A DNA stretch of 21,627 nucleotides, taken from an uncultured Bacilli bacterium (GTDB lineage: Bacteria > Bacillota_I > Bacilli_A > Mycoplasmatales > Mycoplasmoidaceae). The notes below the pieces were generated by a model, which saw nothing but the letters and a program-made list of their open reading frames with translations, did no database searches and was not told the origin of the DNA. The stretch is taken from positions 1-21,627 of the forward strand of contig CAJGBT010000016.1 in the NCBI GenBank assembly GCA_904501665.1, written 5' to 3'. This document shows positions 8,489 through 18,520 of this stretch, one piece after another. The translations under genes and the position numbers were made by a program. Position 1 is the stretch's first letter, and the number at the start of each line of letters is the position of its first letter.

Positions 8489-10294
8489 CTATTTTTTATT
8501 ATTCAAAAAATCATTTATTTTGTCTTTTAATCTAGTTGCTACCTCTAATGGCATGATTTGAGCTAATGTTTCAATATTAATATCTTTGATTGATAATACA
8601 TTAGGATATATTTTTAATAGTTTTTGTTTGGTCTTTTCTCCTAGTCCTTTAACATCATCAATAATAGTTTCAAATTTAGATTTAATATGCTTCTTTCTAA
8701 AAAACTCAATAATAAAACGATGTGCTTCTTCTTGAATGCTTAAAAGCAATAAATATAAATTGGTGTTTTTATCTAATTTAATTTCTTGAAAATTACTTAA
8801 AATAATTGATGATGTTTTATGTTTTTTATCTTTTTTTAGACCAATTAGAATAACTTTATTTTCTATACCAAATTTATAAAAAATATTTTTAGCTGCTAAA
8901 ACTTGGGCCTTACCTCCATCAACTATAAAAACATTAGGTAATAATTCATTATTTTTTATTTTGTTAACAAACCTTCTCTCTATTGTATATTCCATAAAAT
9001 GAAAATCAGATTTTTTTTCAAGATGATCTAAATTAAAATAGCGATATTCTTTTCTTTCTGGTTGACCATTTTTAAAAACAACAATTCCGGAAACAGGATA
9101 TTCTAAAAAAATATTGGAATTATCAATCATTTCTATATAACTAGCATCATGAATTTTTAAAAGTTTGGCTAATGCTTGGCATGCTCCTTGTGTTTTATTA
9201 AACTTGCTTGCAAATAATAATTCATTTTTATCAAAAAAATATTTAGCATTAGTGATAGCTTGTGTTAGTAATTCTAAATTTTTTCCTTTATTAGGTTTAT
9301 AGATTTTTGTGTTCAAAGTATTTGATAATAAATTTAAATCATTTTCATCTAAAGAAACAAAAATATTTTTAGGTATTTTGTTTTCACTATAAAATTGCAT
9401 TAAATAACTAATAATTATTTCACTAATTTCATCTCCATATATATTTTCAATATTTTCATGTTTTGCTATTAATTTACCATTAATATAATTAAAGATATTT
9501 ATACATAATTTGTCACTAGTAGAATAATAGCCAATAAAGTCAGCATTAATTGTTTGATTTAATTGTGCAATCTTATCACTAACAATTGATTGAAATTTTT
9601 TTTGTAAATCTAAATAATATTGTGCTTTTTCAAAATTTAATTCCTTAGCTGCTAATTGTTCTTTATCTTGTAATTCATTAATTATTTTTTTATTATTTTT
9701 ATTGTGAAAAATATCATCAATTTGATCTATTATTTTTTTATAATCTTCTAGTTTAATTTTATTAATACAAGGTGCTAAACATTGTCCAATATCATAATAC
9801 ATACATTTGTCTTTTTTTAATACCTTGCATTTTCGTAGTGGAAATATTCGATTTAAATAAATATATAAATCATATGCTTTTGTGTCTGATGAAGCAAATG
9901 GACCATAATACTTACCTTTAGTTGGATCATATTTTCTAGTATAAACTATTTTTGGGTGTTGATGATTTGTGATTAAAATATATGGATAACTGTTGCTTCC
10001 TTCCTTTAATAAAACATTAAATTTTGGTTGATGTTTTTTAATTAAATTATTCTCAAGAATTAAAGCATCATTTTCATTCAAAGTAACAATATAATCAAAT
10101 GAATTAATTGAATTAACTAATTTATTGGTCCTGTTATTATTTACTTTACTAAAATATTGATTCATCCGTTTATTTAAATTCTTAGCCTTACCAATATAAA
10201 TTATTTTGTTATTAATATCTTTTCATAAATAGCATCCCGGTTTATTAGGAACATTTTTTAATTCACTCAAATTAAATTTATTTATTTTTGTCAT
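8489..10294 (-). CDS. uvrC: UvrABC system protein C
   Basis: Dual-incision nuclease of nucleotide excision repair; it works with UvrA and UvrB. The 601-residue chain is complete. The GIY-YIG domain (3' incision) has PGCYLW (residues 19-24) and IYIGKAKNL (32-40). A cysteine quartet C156, C164, C172, C176 matches the iron-sulfur ligands of other UvrCs. The UVR helix pair that binds UvrB covers about 203-238. The RNase H-like domain (5' incision) keeps D391 (in IDNSN, where most UvrCs have FDISH), VDGGKAQ (D459) and EEAHRF (H525). A helix-hairpin-helix region, DDVKGLGEKTKQKLL, lies near the end. A TGA at residue 25 means the N-terminal 43 residues are lost if the standard code is used. The gene starts 3 bases after the preceding orphan gene. 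Confidence 0.96.
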
Positions 10295-10297
10295 AAA

Positions 10298-10966
10298 CTA
10301 GCTTCTTTTATTTAATTCAAAAATTTTATTAAGAGAAAATAACAATAACTTTATATCGTCAAAAATAAAGAAATACTTTTTAGTTAAGGTAGATACATAA
10401 GTGTAATTTTTATCAATATATATATTGTTGATTTCATTAATTGAAATTGAAAAGCAAAACATTGAATTAGTCATAACAATCCTTTGATTAGTAATATATA
10501 AATCACCTTCAATAATTAATTTATTATCATTCTCATTATATTCATATAATTTTAAGTTCTCATAATGAAAATGAGCTTCTTCGTTTTTTGATAAATCAAT
10601 ATTAACAATGAGCGACTTTATATTACGTGTTAAAAAGAAGGTATATGATTCTAATTTATAAATATAGTTAATTTCATCAGCATTAAGAAAATTTTGTAAA
10701 TTCAATTTTTTAATTTTCTTTTTAAAATCACTACAAAATTTATTGTTTCATTGCTCATTTTGAAAAAACCAATTTTTTAAAATTTTAAATCTAAAAGCTA
10801 GGAATTCTGTCTCATCTTTTTGTTTATAAAAATTAATAACATTTTTTTTTGTTCAATTATTAATGTCTCATATATCAAAAGTAGGGTTAGTATTAGATAA
10901 TTCTAAAACTAATTTTTCTAATTTATCTTTATTGCATTCTCTAACTAAGAAGTTTTTACTTATCAT
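10298..10966 (-). CDS. Hypothetical protein with GRAM/PH-like C-terminus
   Basis: Unrecognised 222-residue protein. The first 85 or so residues are Lys- and Asn-rich with several Trp residues encoded by TGA (for example residues 34 and 39). The second half has a pattern reminiscent of bacterial GRAM/PH-like folds: EGDLYITNQRIVM (about 153-165), then strands SISINEINNIYI and YVSTLTKKYFFIFDD, and a closing Leu-rich helix. GRAM/PH-like modules often bind lipids or proteins, but that is only inferred here. No membrane segment is seen. It is the first gene before uvrC (3-base gap) and has its own promoter, so it may influence uvrC expression or simply be co-transcribed. Confidence 0.85.
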
Positions 10967-10974
10967 TTGTATAT

Positions 10975-11003
10975 ATTATAAAATTTAGTTTTTAAAAATG
11001 TAA
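10975..11003 (-). promoter_or_regulatory. Promoter of the orphan-uvrC-phosphoesterase operon
   Basis: Minus strand TTACAT (11003-10998) and TATAAT (10980-10975) with a 17-base spacer. The ATG at 10966 is 8 bases beyond the -10 box, so almost no leader is expected. It fires away from the rpsP promoter, only about 20 bases distant. Confidence 0.6.
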
Positions 11004-11025
11004 CTAATATGTTAAGTAAAAATAC

Positions 11026-11053
11026 TTGACAGGTATTTTATTTTATATATAAT
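11026..11053 (+). promoter_or_regulatory. rpsP-trmD-rplS promoter
   Basis: Consensus TTGACA (11026-11031) and TATAAT (11048-11053) separated by 16 bases, the best promoter in the window. Transcription would begin near 11060, leaving a leader of about 23 bases that carries the perfect Shine-Dalgarno AAGGAGG at 11071-11077. Confidence 0.85.
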
Positions 11054-11082
11054 TTACATGTTTTTAAAAGAAGGAGGATATC

Positions 11083-11433
11083 TTGGTTAAATTAAGATTA
11101 ACAAGAATTGGTAGGCATAAAAGAGCTTTTTTTCGTTTAGTTGCTACTGATTCAAGAAATAATGTTAATGGTGGTTATATTGAACTTTTAGGTAGCTATG
11201 ATCCATTATCTGGTGAAATTAAATTACAAAAAGAAAATATAATTAATTGGCTAAACAAAGGTGCTCAACCATCGGAAACTGTTAAAAATATTTTAAAATC
11301 AAATGGTGTTTGAAAAGATTTTATATCTAGTAAGAAAACACATAAACCAAAATCAAAGGGTTTAAACAAGAGTAAAAAAGGTACTAACAAAGGTAGTATC
11401 AAAAGTAAAAAAGAAAAAACAACAAAAAAATAA
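11083..11433 (+). CDS. rpsP: 30S ribosomal protein S16
   Basis: Component of the 30S body, needed for its assembly. The first 80 residues carry the S16 signature: VKLRLTRIGRHKRAFFRLVATDSR, split by family convention into LRLTRIGR and the RLV strand, then GGYIELLGSYDP. A tail of about 35 residues rich in Lys, Ser and Gly makes the protein 116 residues, longer than the usual 80-90. The start is TTG at 11083, fixed by AAGGAGG five bases before it and by the conserved VKLRLTR beginning. One TGA reads as Trp. trmD follows after two bases. rimM, which often lies between them in other Firmicutes, is absent here. Confidence 0.96.
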
Positions 11434-11435
11434 AA

Positions 11436-12128
11436 ATGAAAATCACCATTCTAACTTTATTTAAAGATGTTTGTGAAAGTTATGTTAATAGTTCAATAAT
11501 AAAACGAGCAATTAGTAATAATTTGATTGAGATAGAAATTATTGATATTAGAAAATATAGCCAGAATAAACATAATAAAGTTGATGATTATGCATTTGGT
11601 GGATCGCCTGGCATGGTACTAAAATTGGAACCAATTGTTAATGCAATTAATAGTATTAAACAAGTAAATAGTAAAATTATTTTAACTTCTCCTTGTGGAG
11701 AACCACTTACGCAAACTAAATTATTGAGTTTATCTAAAGAAAAACACTTAATAATTATTGCAGGTCATTATGAAGGAGTTGATGCAAGAATTAGCAATTT
11801 TATTGATGAGACTATTTCTATTGGAGACTATATATTAACAGGTGGGGAGTTGCCTGCTTTAATTATTACAGATGGTGTTAGTCGATTAATACCAAATGTA
11901 ATTAACAAAGAAAGTTTAGCCAATGAGTCTTTTGATCAATTTTTACTAGATTTTCCAGTTTATACACAACCTGCTAGTTATAATGGATTAAAGGTTCCTG
12001 AAATATTATTATCAGGTAATCATAAGAAAATTAAAGAATACCAAAGAGAAGAACAAATAAGGATAACAAAAGAAAAAAGACCTGATTTATATCAAAAATT
12101 TTTAGAAAGGAATAAAAATGAAAATTAA
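11436..12128 (+). CDS. trmD: tRNA (guanine-37-N1)-methyltransferase
   Basis: SPOUT-family enzyme making m1G37 next to the anticodon, which prevents +1 frameshifting. The 230-residue product contains DDYAFGGSPGM (residues 50-60), the trefoil-knot SAM-binding segments LTSPCGEPLTQ (83-93), GHYEGVDAR (110-118) and IGDYILTGGELPAL (129-142), and the substrate loop LLDFPVYTQPASYNG (170-184) that includes the conserved catalytic Asp (D172). No TGA codons occur. Its last 11 bases overlap rplS. Confidence 0.97.
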   Translation: MKITILTLFKDVCESYVNSSIIKRAISNNLIEIEIIDIRKYSQNKHNKVDDYAFGGSPGMVLKLEPIVNAINSIKQVNSKIILTSPCGEPLTQTKLLSLSKEKHLIIIAGHYEGVDARISNFIDETISIGDYILTGGELPALIITDGVSRLIPNVINKESLANESFDQFLLDFPVYTQPASYNGLKVPEILLSGNHKKIKEYQREEQIRITKEKRPDLYQKFLERNKNEN

Positions 12129-12477
12129 TATTCAAAAAACGTTAAATGATGTACAAGCTACACAATTGAAAAAAGATATTCCAAATTTTAATTCTGGTGA
12201 TACTGTAGTAGTTTCATTAAGGATTGTTGAAAACAATAAGGCTAGAATTCAAAAATTTGAAGGGATTGTTCTTAGAAGAAAAGGATCTGGTTTATCAGAA
12301 TCATTTATCTTAAGAAAAGAATCTAATGGAACTTGAGTTGAAGAATCATTTTTAATTCATTCTCCTTTAATTAGTAAAATTGAATTAAAAAGAAAAGGTA
12401 AAGTTCGTCGAGCTTATATTTCTTATATGAGAAAACGTTCTGGAAAATCAGCTAGAATTCAAGAAGATAAAAATTAA
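12118..12477 (+). CDS. rplS: 50S ribosomal protein L19
   Basis: Large-subunit protein at the 30S-50S interface. The 119-residue product shows IPNFNSGDTVVVSLRIVE, then RIQKFEGIVLRRKGSGLSESFILRK (in the family the F-E-G-I-V core is invariant), HSPLISKIELKRKGKVRRA and YISYMRKRSGKSARI. One TGA reads as Trp (the G-T-W step). The start codon lies within the end of trmD and is preceded by GAAAGG, indicating coupled translation. Confidence 0.97.
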
Positions 12478-12485
12478 TATATTTT

Positions 12486-14129
12486 ATGTATTCACAATTT
12501 TTCCCAGCAATTTTAGTTTCCTTTTTACTTATACTAGGATATTTTATTTTATGTTCAATTTTGATAAATCATATTTTGCTTGGAAATAGAATCAAAAAAA
12601 GATTAACAAATATAAAAATAATTTTATTTATTTATGAATTTTTAATTGGTGTATCAATTTCGTCATTTGCTTACTTTATTTTACAATGAAGACAATATAA
12701 TATTCTCATCTTATTATTTATACCTGTATTATATTTGTTAGCATATCAATTTAGTTATCGAATTTCAATTGGTGCTTTTGTTAATTTAGCAATTATTTTA
12801 GGTTTAATTTATAATACTAACCAAAATATAAATTTATTAATTATAAATTATATACTTCTATCATTATTATTTTTATCATCTATATGTTTTAAATATATCA
12901 GATGAAAACAAAGTTATTTTTATATTAGTTTTTTATTGATTTCTTTTGTTATATGTACAATTATATCTGCAACTACATTTCATATAAGATTTAATACTCC
13001 TCGATATGAATTACTTATCGGCAATACTCCATCTTTTCTTTTTTATGGAATGTTATTATTATTCTCTTTGTTGCTTTCAATTTTGTTTTTTATTGTTATC
13101 AAATTTTATATAAAATTTATTCAGGCATCGAAAGAAATTGAGCACAAAAAAAGTAATATTAATAATTTTTTAATTTTTGATAATATTAATCTAGATTTAA
13201 TAAGAAAATTCATTTTATCTAACGAGATTAATAAAGGTATTTTTCTATTGTTGGATTTTTATAATATTGATGCAATGTTGTCAAAAAATGGATATACTAA
13301 AACTCATGAAATTTTAAAAATGATCTTAGATAACATTAAGGAGCTTCTAAAAGATGAAAAAGTTTTTTATTACTATTATCAATATAAGTATTTCTTTTTC
13401 ATCAAAGATAGTGGAAAATATGAAGAGATAATAAAACAAATAAAGCAAATTATTCAAACATTTAATAAAGCAAAAGAAATTAAAAATAATAGTATCAAGT
13501 CTTATGCTTTGGTTACTACTTATGGAATTAGTTCAGTAGATATTAAAAAAATTAATAATGTCTTATTAGAAGTTAATAAAAATATTACCTCTAAGGTAGT
13601 AAATAAAATAATATTTGAATTAGATAATACTGAGATAATTAATAATAGATGATCAAGCTTTAATAAGAATCAAGTGCTAAAAAAAGCTCAATTATTCAAG
13701 CCTAATGATATTAATGTTGTTTTTAAATTAAAAAGTGTTAAAAATAATAAAAAATATTATGAATCTGAAGTTGTGTGTATTTCTAGAGCTATTTTAGATA
13801 AAGATTCTTTTTATAAATTATCAAATGATCAATATTTAAACAATGTTATTAAATGCTATATTGCTGCACTTTCAATCAAGGAATTTGTAGCAGCCCATTT
13901 AAACAAACCTAATAATATTTTATTAATTGATTATCCTTATGAAATATTAAGTGATGAAAATTTTGATATTCAACAAATGATCAGTGCAATCCTATCATTT
14001 AAAATATTAACAAAAAATATTCAAATAAATATCTATCAACCAAAGCAAATTAGAAATAATAATATTTTTTTAAATAATTTATTAAAACTTAAAGAAAATA
14101 AAATTGCATATAAGTCATTTAAGATTTAA
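12486..14129 (+). CDS. Membrane protein with degenerate GGDEF- and EAL-like regions
   Basis: A 547-residue protein read through three TGA Trp codons. Residues 1-210 contain about seven hydrophobic segments (roughly 5-27, 42-65, 70-86, 91-107, 112-130, 136-160, 180-207), so it is a polytopic membrane protein. The cytosolic part begins with a charged linker. Residues about 250-380 follow the GGDEF-domain pattern: FLLLDFYNID aligns with the usual LxxIDxFKxIN strand, then a GY-x-TxxEIL helix. The active-site hairpin reads QYKYF (299-303) where GGDEF should be, so diguanylate cyclase activity is not expected. Residues about 397-547 loosely resemble an EAL phosphodiesterase half, without its catalytic acids. 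It starts 8 bases after rplS with no Shine-Dalgarno, so it may be an operon passenger. Domain calls are inferred by eye; an unrelated sensory membrane protein remains possible. Confidence 0.7.
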
Positions 14130-14422
14130 TTGGTATATATTCATGTTTTTAACTTATTTTTTTTACATAATTTATACAATGAAAATGACATATTATTATC
14201 TTTTATAATTAAAACCTTAGTTTTTGGGTTAATATTCTTAATTACTTCTAAATAATTATTATCATCTACTAAAATTGAATATGGAATATATTCATTATAT
14301 TCATCACCTATTTTAACATATTGCAAGATAATTCACTTTGAACTTAAAATAATTTTTGATATTTTTTTCTTTTTCTTAACTGGATATCATTTTTTTTCAA
14401 TACTTAAATAATTAATATGCAT
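14126..14422 (-). CDS. Hypothetical 98-aa Lys/Asn-rich protein
   Basis: Not recognised. The frame is open for 98 codons with three TGA codons read as Trp, the last one (14141-14143) just before the true TAA. It starts with MHINYLSIEKKW, has a run of five lysines near residue 17, then alternating short hydrophobic strands and charged turns (PYSILVDDNNYLEVI, TKVLIIKDNN), suggesting a small alpha/beta fold. It has its own -10 box (TATAAT, minus strand 14453-14448) in the region shared with secG. Its stop overlaps the stop of the GGDEF-like gene by 4 bases. It could be a cytosolic orphan or the remnant of a longer protein. Confidence 0.6.
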
Positions 14423-14478
14423 ATTTTGTAATTCAATAATATAATATATTATATTTTATTTAGTATGAAGGAGTAAAC

Positions 14479-14709
14479 ATGTCAATTGCAATAATAATAT
14501 TGATTGTAGCTTTGATTTGTATTATTATTGGATTGTTATTATCTTCATCTGGATCTACTTCAGGTTTATCCAATATATCAGGTCAAGATCTTGAAATTTT
14601 TAAAAAAACTAAAGACCGAGGAATTGTAAAATTATTACAAATAATATTTTTTATTTTAATTGTTATTATTACTATTTTAATCATAGTGTTTTCTGTACTA
14701 AAAATTTAA
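14479..14709 (+). CDS. secG: Protein translocase subunit SecG
   Basis: Small partner of the SecYE channel in the plasma membrane. The 76-residue product has two membrane helices (about 2-21 and 51-73) linked by a Gly/Ser-rich loop with the family pattern GSTSGLSNISGQDLEIFKK, which leads into TKDRG. The ATG is preceded by AAGGAG at 14468-14473, a good Shine-Dalgarno. It lies one base before rnr, the common secG-rnr arrangement of Firmicutes. Confidence 0.93.
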   Translation: MSIAIIILIVALICIIIGLLLSSSGSTSGLSNISGQDLEIFKKTKDRGIVKLLQIIFFILIVIITILIIVFSVLKI

Positions 14710-14710
14710 T

Positions 14711-16867
14711 ATGATTGAACAAATAAATGATTCAATAAAAAAAATAATTAAAAATGAAAGTAGACCTATTCCAAAAGGAATCTTAATGGAAAAGGTTAAA
14801 AAAATGCTAAATATTAATAACAAAAAAATTATCTATGATGCAATTGATAATTTAATTTTGATAAAAGCATTAAAAGAAGTAGAAAAACAATATCTTATAG
14901 AAAATTATTTCAATGAAAATATCACTAATGAAAAAAGGGTAGGAATCATTACAATTACTAGTAATTTTGATGGTTATGTAAAAGTAATGTCTCAAAATCA
15001 AGAAGAAGGCATTGATTACTATTTTCATAATATAAATTTAAATGGAGCATTAAGTAATGATAAGGTTGAAATTATATTAATGAATAAATTCACTAATAAG
15101 TCAAATGTTCAACATGCCATTGTAAAACAAATCATTGAAAGAAATACGTTATTTGGAGTTGGAACATTTAAATTAATTGGTAATGAATATGAAATAGAAT
15201 TAGATGATAAAAAAAATTATTTGCAAGTAAAACTTGATTCAATAGAAAATTTAGTTAATGGTCATAAAATTCTAATGCAATATACTTATCAAAAAGATAA
15301 TACCATCATTGCTACAGTTAAAAAAATTATTGGTCATATTGATGAAGTTGGTAATGATATCCTTTCAATTATTTATGGTTATGGTGTAGAACCAGAATTT
15401 AGCCAAGAAGTTATTGATTTTGTTAATAGTTACAAACCTAATGAAATCATGGATAAAAAACGAAAAGATTTAACACATTTATCAATTATTACTATTGACC
15501 CAAAAACATCTAAAGATTTAGATGATGCTATTTATGTAAAAAAATATAATGATTATTTTTTATTAAGCGTAAGTATTGCTGATGTGAGTTCATATGTACC
15601 ATATAAAAGTATATTAGATGTACAAACTATAGATCGTGCTACATCAATATATTTAGTTGATAGAGTAGTACCTATGCTACCACATAAGCTTTCAAATGAT
15701 GAATGTTCATTAAATGAAGTAAAAAAGCATCGTGCTATTACTTGTGAAATGAAAATTAATTTTAATGGTGATATATTAAAAGTTGATGTTTTTCCTTCTT
15801 GAATTCATTCTAAAAAACAATTTAGTTATGATGAAGTTAATGAATTATTTGCTAATAAAAACATTGATATTAATTCTGAATTGAAACAAATGCTTTGTGA
15901 TGGCAAACAATTACATGAAATTTTAAGGAAAAAAAATATTGATAATGGTTATATTGATTTTAATATTAAAGAACCAAAAATAATTGTAGATGAAAAATGT
16001 TTTCCAATTGCAATTGAAATTAAGCAAAGGGGAATAGCTCAAATGATGATAGAAGACTTTATGGTTACTACAAATCATGCTGTAACAATTAAGGCACATG
16101 AATTAAAGATGCCATTCATTTATAGAATTCATGAAAAACCATCATTAAAGAAAATCGATGATTTAATAATAGAATTAAAAAAGCGAACTTTTAAAATTGA
16201 TTTTGAAAGTCTTAAAAAACCAACATCAAAAACTTTTGCAAAATGCATTAAAGATAATGAACAACATCCCAATGTTCAATTATTATCTAAATTACTTTTA
16301 AAATGTATGTCTAAAGCGCAATATTCAATTAGTAATATGGGGCACTTTGGTTTGTCTATCCATGATTATACTCACTTCACATCACCAATTAGAAGATATC
16401 CTGATTTAATTGTTCATCGTTTGTTTTGAATGTTTTATTTTAATTATGAAAATTATGACGATGTGTCTAGAAAAACTTTTGAAAATGAATTAGAGCAGTT
16501 GTGTGAAGTGTGTACTGAAAAAGAAATTAGAGCAATTGAAATTGAAAGAAATGTAAATTCTTTTAAATTTTGTCAATATATGTCAAGAAGGATAGGACAA
16601 ATATTTAATGGTGTTATTTCATTTATAAAACCATTTGGTTTTTTTGTTGAATTAGAAAATGGTATTGAAGGTTTAGTAAGGATTAAAAATATTGGCAATG
16701 ATTTTTGACTATACAATAAAGAGGATTCAATGATTATTGGTGAAAGAAGTAAAAAACAATTTAATTTTGGTGATGAAGTACAAATTAGAGTTATTCATGT
16801 TAATGAACAACTACGTCAAATTGATTTTGAATTAGTTGGTTTTGAAAAAAAAATAAATTTACTTTAA
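14711..16867 (+). CDS. rnr: Ribonuclease R
   Basis: Processive 3'-5' exoribonuclease for structured RNA, and the main such enzyme in mycoplasmas. The 718-residue chain has an N-terminal winged-helix region (about 1-65), cold-shock-like RNA-binding domains (about 70-230), and the RNB catalytic domain, which begins with IDPKTSKDLDDAI (acidic residues D263, D269, D271, D272). The RNB domain continues through YTHFTSPIRRYPDLIVHR, and a C-terminal S1 domain covers about 629-712. TGA Trp codons occur at 15800, 16427 and 16706. The end overlaps the convergent coaX-like gene by 9 bases. Confidence 0.97.
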
Positions 16868-17548
16868 TTTTATATTAGATGCTAATTTAACATATCCTTT
16901 TAGGGTTGGTTGAATTAAACTAATATAATCAATACCTTTAATTTCTTTTATATATTTTTTATCAATTTGATGTATATAAATTTTTTTTATTTTGTTGTTT
17001 TTAATTAATCTTTGTAAAGGTTCAATAAAAAATAAATTTATATAACTACTAAATGAATTATTTGTATTATTTGCAAAATTAGTACTACTTTTATTATATT
17101 TAAAAGATAACTTTGTTGTTTGTAATAAATTTGCTAAATTATCAAAATAATTAATCCCAATTATCACTCCATTAATTTGATTGTTATATAAAGTGATAGT
17201 CATAGCTGTTCCATGATTGATTAATATATAATTTTGATCATTTATCAAATATATCATTGATAAAATATCTAAACCTATTTCGTTAGTTTGAATTTTTTGA
17301 TTTAGTTTAATATATTTCAAAAAATCTGTTTTTTTAAAAAAATAATATTTGATCTTATGTTGTTTAAAGAATGCTTTTATTTTATGATTAAAAGCTAAAT
17401 TAACTGATCCAATAAAAACATCTTCATTACAAAATTGTAATAATCATTTTAAAAAAATTACTTCATTATTTAATGGAAATACATAAATCTTATTTTTCTT
17501 TTCATGAAATGCCTTGATGCAATTATGACCAATGTCGAGTACTAACAC
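16859..17548 (-). CDS. coaX: Divergent type III pantothenate kinase-like protein
   Basis: CoaX phosphorylates pantothenate, the first step to coenzyme A. The 229-residue frame opens with VLVLDIGHNCIKAF (usual form DIGNTNIK), has EIGLDILSMIYL (88-100 region; usual GADR) and ILINHGTAMTIT (usual IDAGTAxT), followed by the INGVIIGINYFDNLANLLQTT counterpart of the GGxIxPGxxxxxxAL segment, which shows the ASKHA-type fold. Several motif residues differ: H8-N9 replace Asn-Thr and N111 stands where Asp is usual. Activity is therefore uncertain. The start is the GTG at 17548, which shares its G with the galE stop TAG. An in-frame TAG 15 bases upstream rules out a longer form apart from rare ATT/ATA starts. 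Confidence 0.72.
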
Positions 17549-18519
17549 TATAATTTTTTCCTAAAATCAAAATCTGATTGAATCATCTCAGCTAATGTTT
17601 TTTCAGGCTTTCAATTTAAAATTTGATTAGCTTTATCATTTTTAGTTATTAAGCGGTCAGGATCTCCTGGCCTTCTAGGAGCAAATTCATAAATTACTTT
17701 AGTATTTAAAGTTTTATTAGTGGTTTCTAAAACTTCTAATACACTATAACCAGAGTTTGTTCCTAAATTAAATATATTACTTTGGTTTTCTGATATCATT
17801 CATTCTGCTCCTAATAAATGAGCTCTAACTAAATCTTCAATATGAATATAGTCTCTAATACATGTCCCATCTTTTGTTGTTTGATAATCATTCCCAAAAA
17901 CTTGCATTTTAGTTTTATTAATGATTGATTTATTAATAACTGGAATTAATAATGTTGGATTTGGTTGTCTAAGACCAAATAAATTATTATCACTTGCCCC
18001 AGCAACATTAAAATACCTAAAAATAACATAATTGATTCCATAAGCTATTTGTGCTTCTTTGATTAATGTTTCACAAGCTAATTTAGAACTACCATATGGA
18101 TTACAAGGAATAGTTGGTGCTTCCTCATCAACAGGTACCGATTTAGGAAAACCATATACAGCTGCAGTAGAAGAAAAAATTATTTTATTAACATTATTTT
18201 TTCTCATTGATTCTAAAAGTGTTGCAACACCACCAACATTATTTAATCAATATTTTGCTGGTTCTTTAACTGATTCAGGAACAATTAATTTAGCTGCAAA
18301 GTGAAAAACAATATCTATTTTTTCAGTTGAGAATATAGTGTCTAAAATTTTACTATCTAAAATAGAACCTAAAATAAACTTTGCTTTTGGGTGAATAGCT
18401 TCCTTAAAACCAGTTGATAAATCATCTAATATAATAACTTCATGTTCAGTGTTTGAGAACACATAATTTACAAAAGCACTTCCTATATATCCAGCTCCGC
18501 CAATCACTAAAAATTTCAT
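17548..18519 (-). CDS. galE: UDP-glucose 4-epimerase
   Basis: Extended short-chain dehydrogenase interconverting UDP-glucose and UDP-galactose (possibly also the N-acetyl forms). The 323-residue product has the NAD-binding GGAGYIGS (residues 7-14), DDLSTG, FHFAAKLIVPESV, FSSTAAVYG and the catalytic YGSSK (Tyr-x-x-x-Lys), then FRYFNVAGA, IRDYIHIEDL and the C-terminal RRPGDPDRL. Three TGA codons are Trp. The ATG is one base after the yvcK stop, and its stop overlaps the coaX start by one base. In a wall-less cell the product probably feeds glycolipid or surface polysaccharide synthesis. Confidence 0.96.
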
Positions 18520-18520
18520 A

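Noticed and set aside
18059..18304. Plus-strand open frame of 81 codons inside galE
   Set aside because: It lies opposite the highly conserved YGSSK region of GalE and shows no motif or start signal of its own.
17800..18519. galE, clpB, prs and rnr as frameshifted or broken pseudogenes
   Set aside because: Every apparent break is a TGA in the same frame at a position where Trp fits; no frame change is needed, so the genes are intact under table 4.
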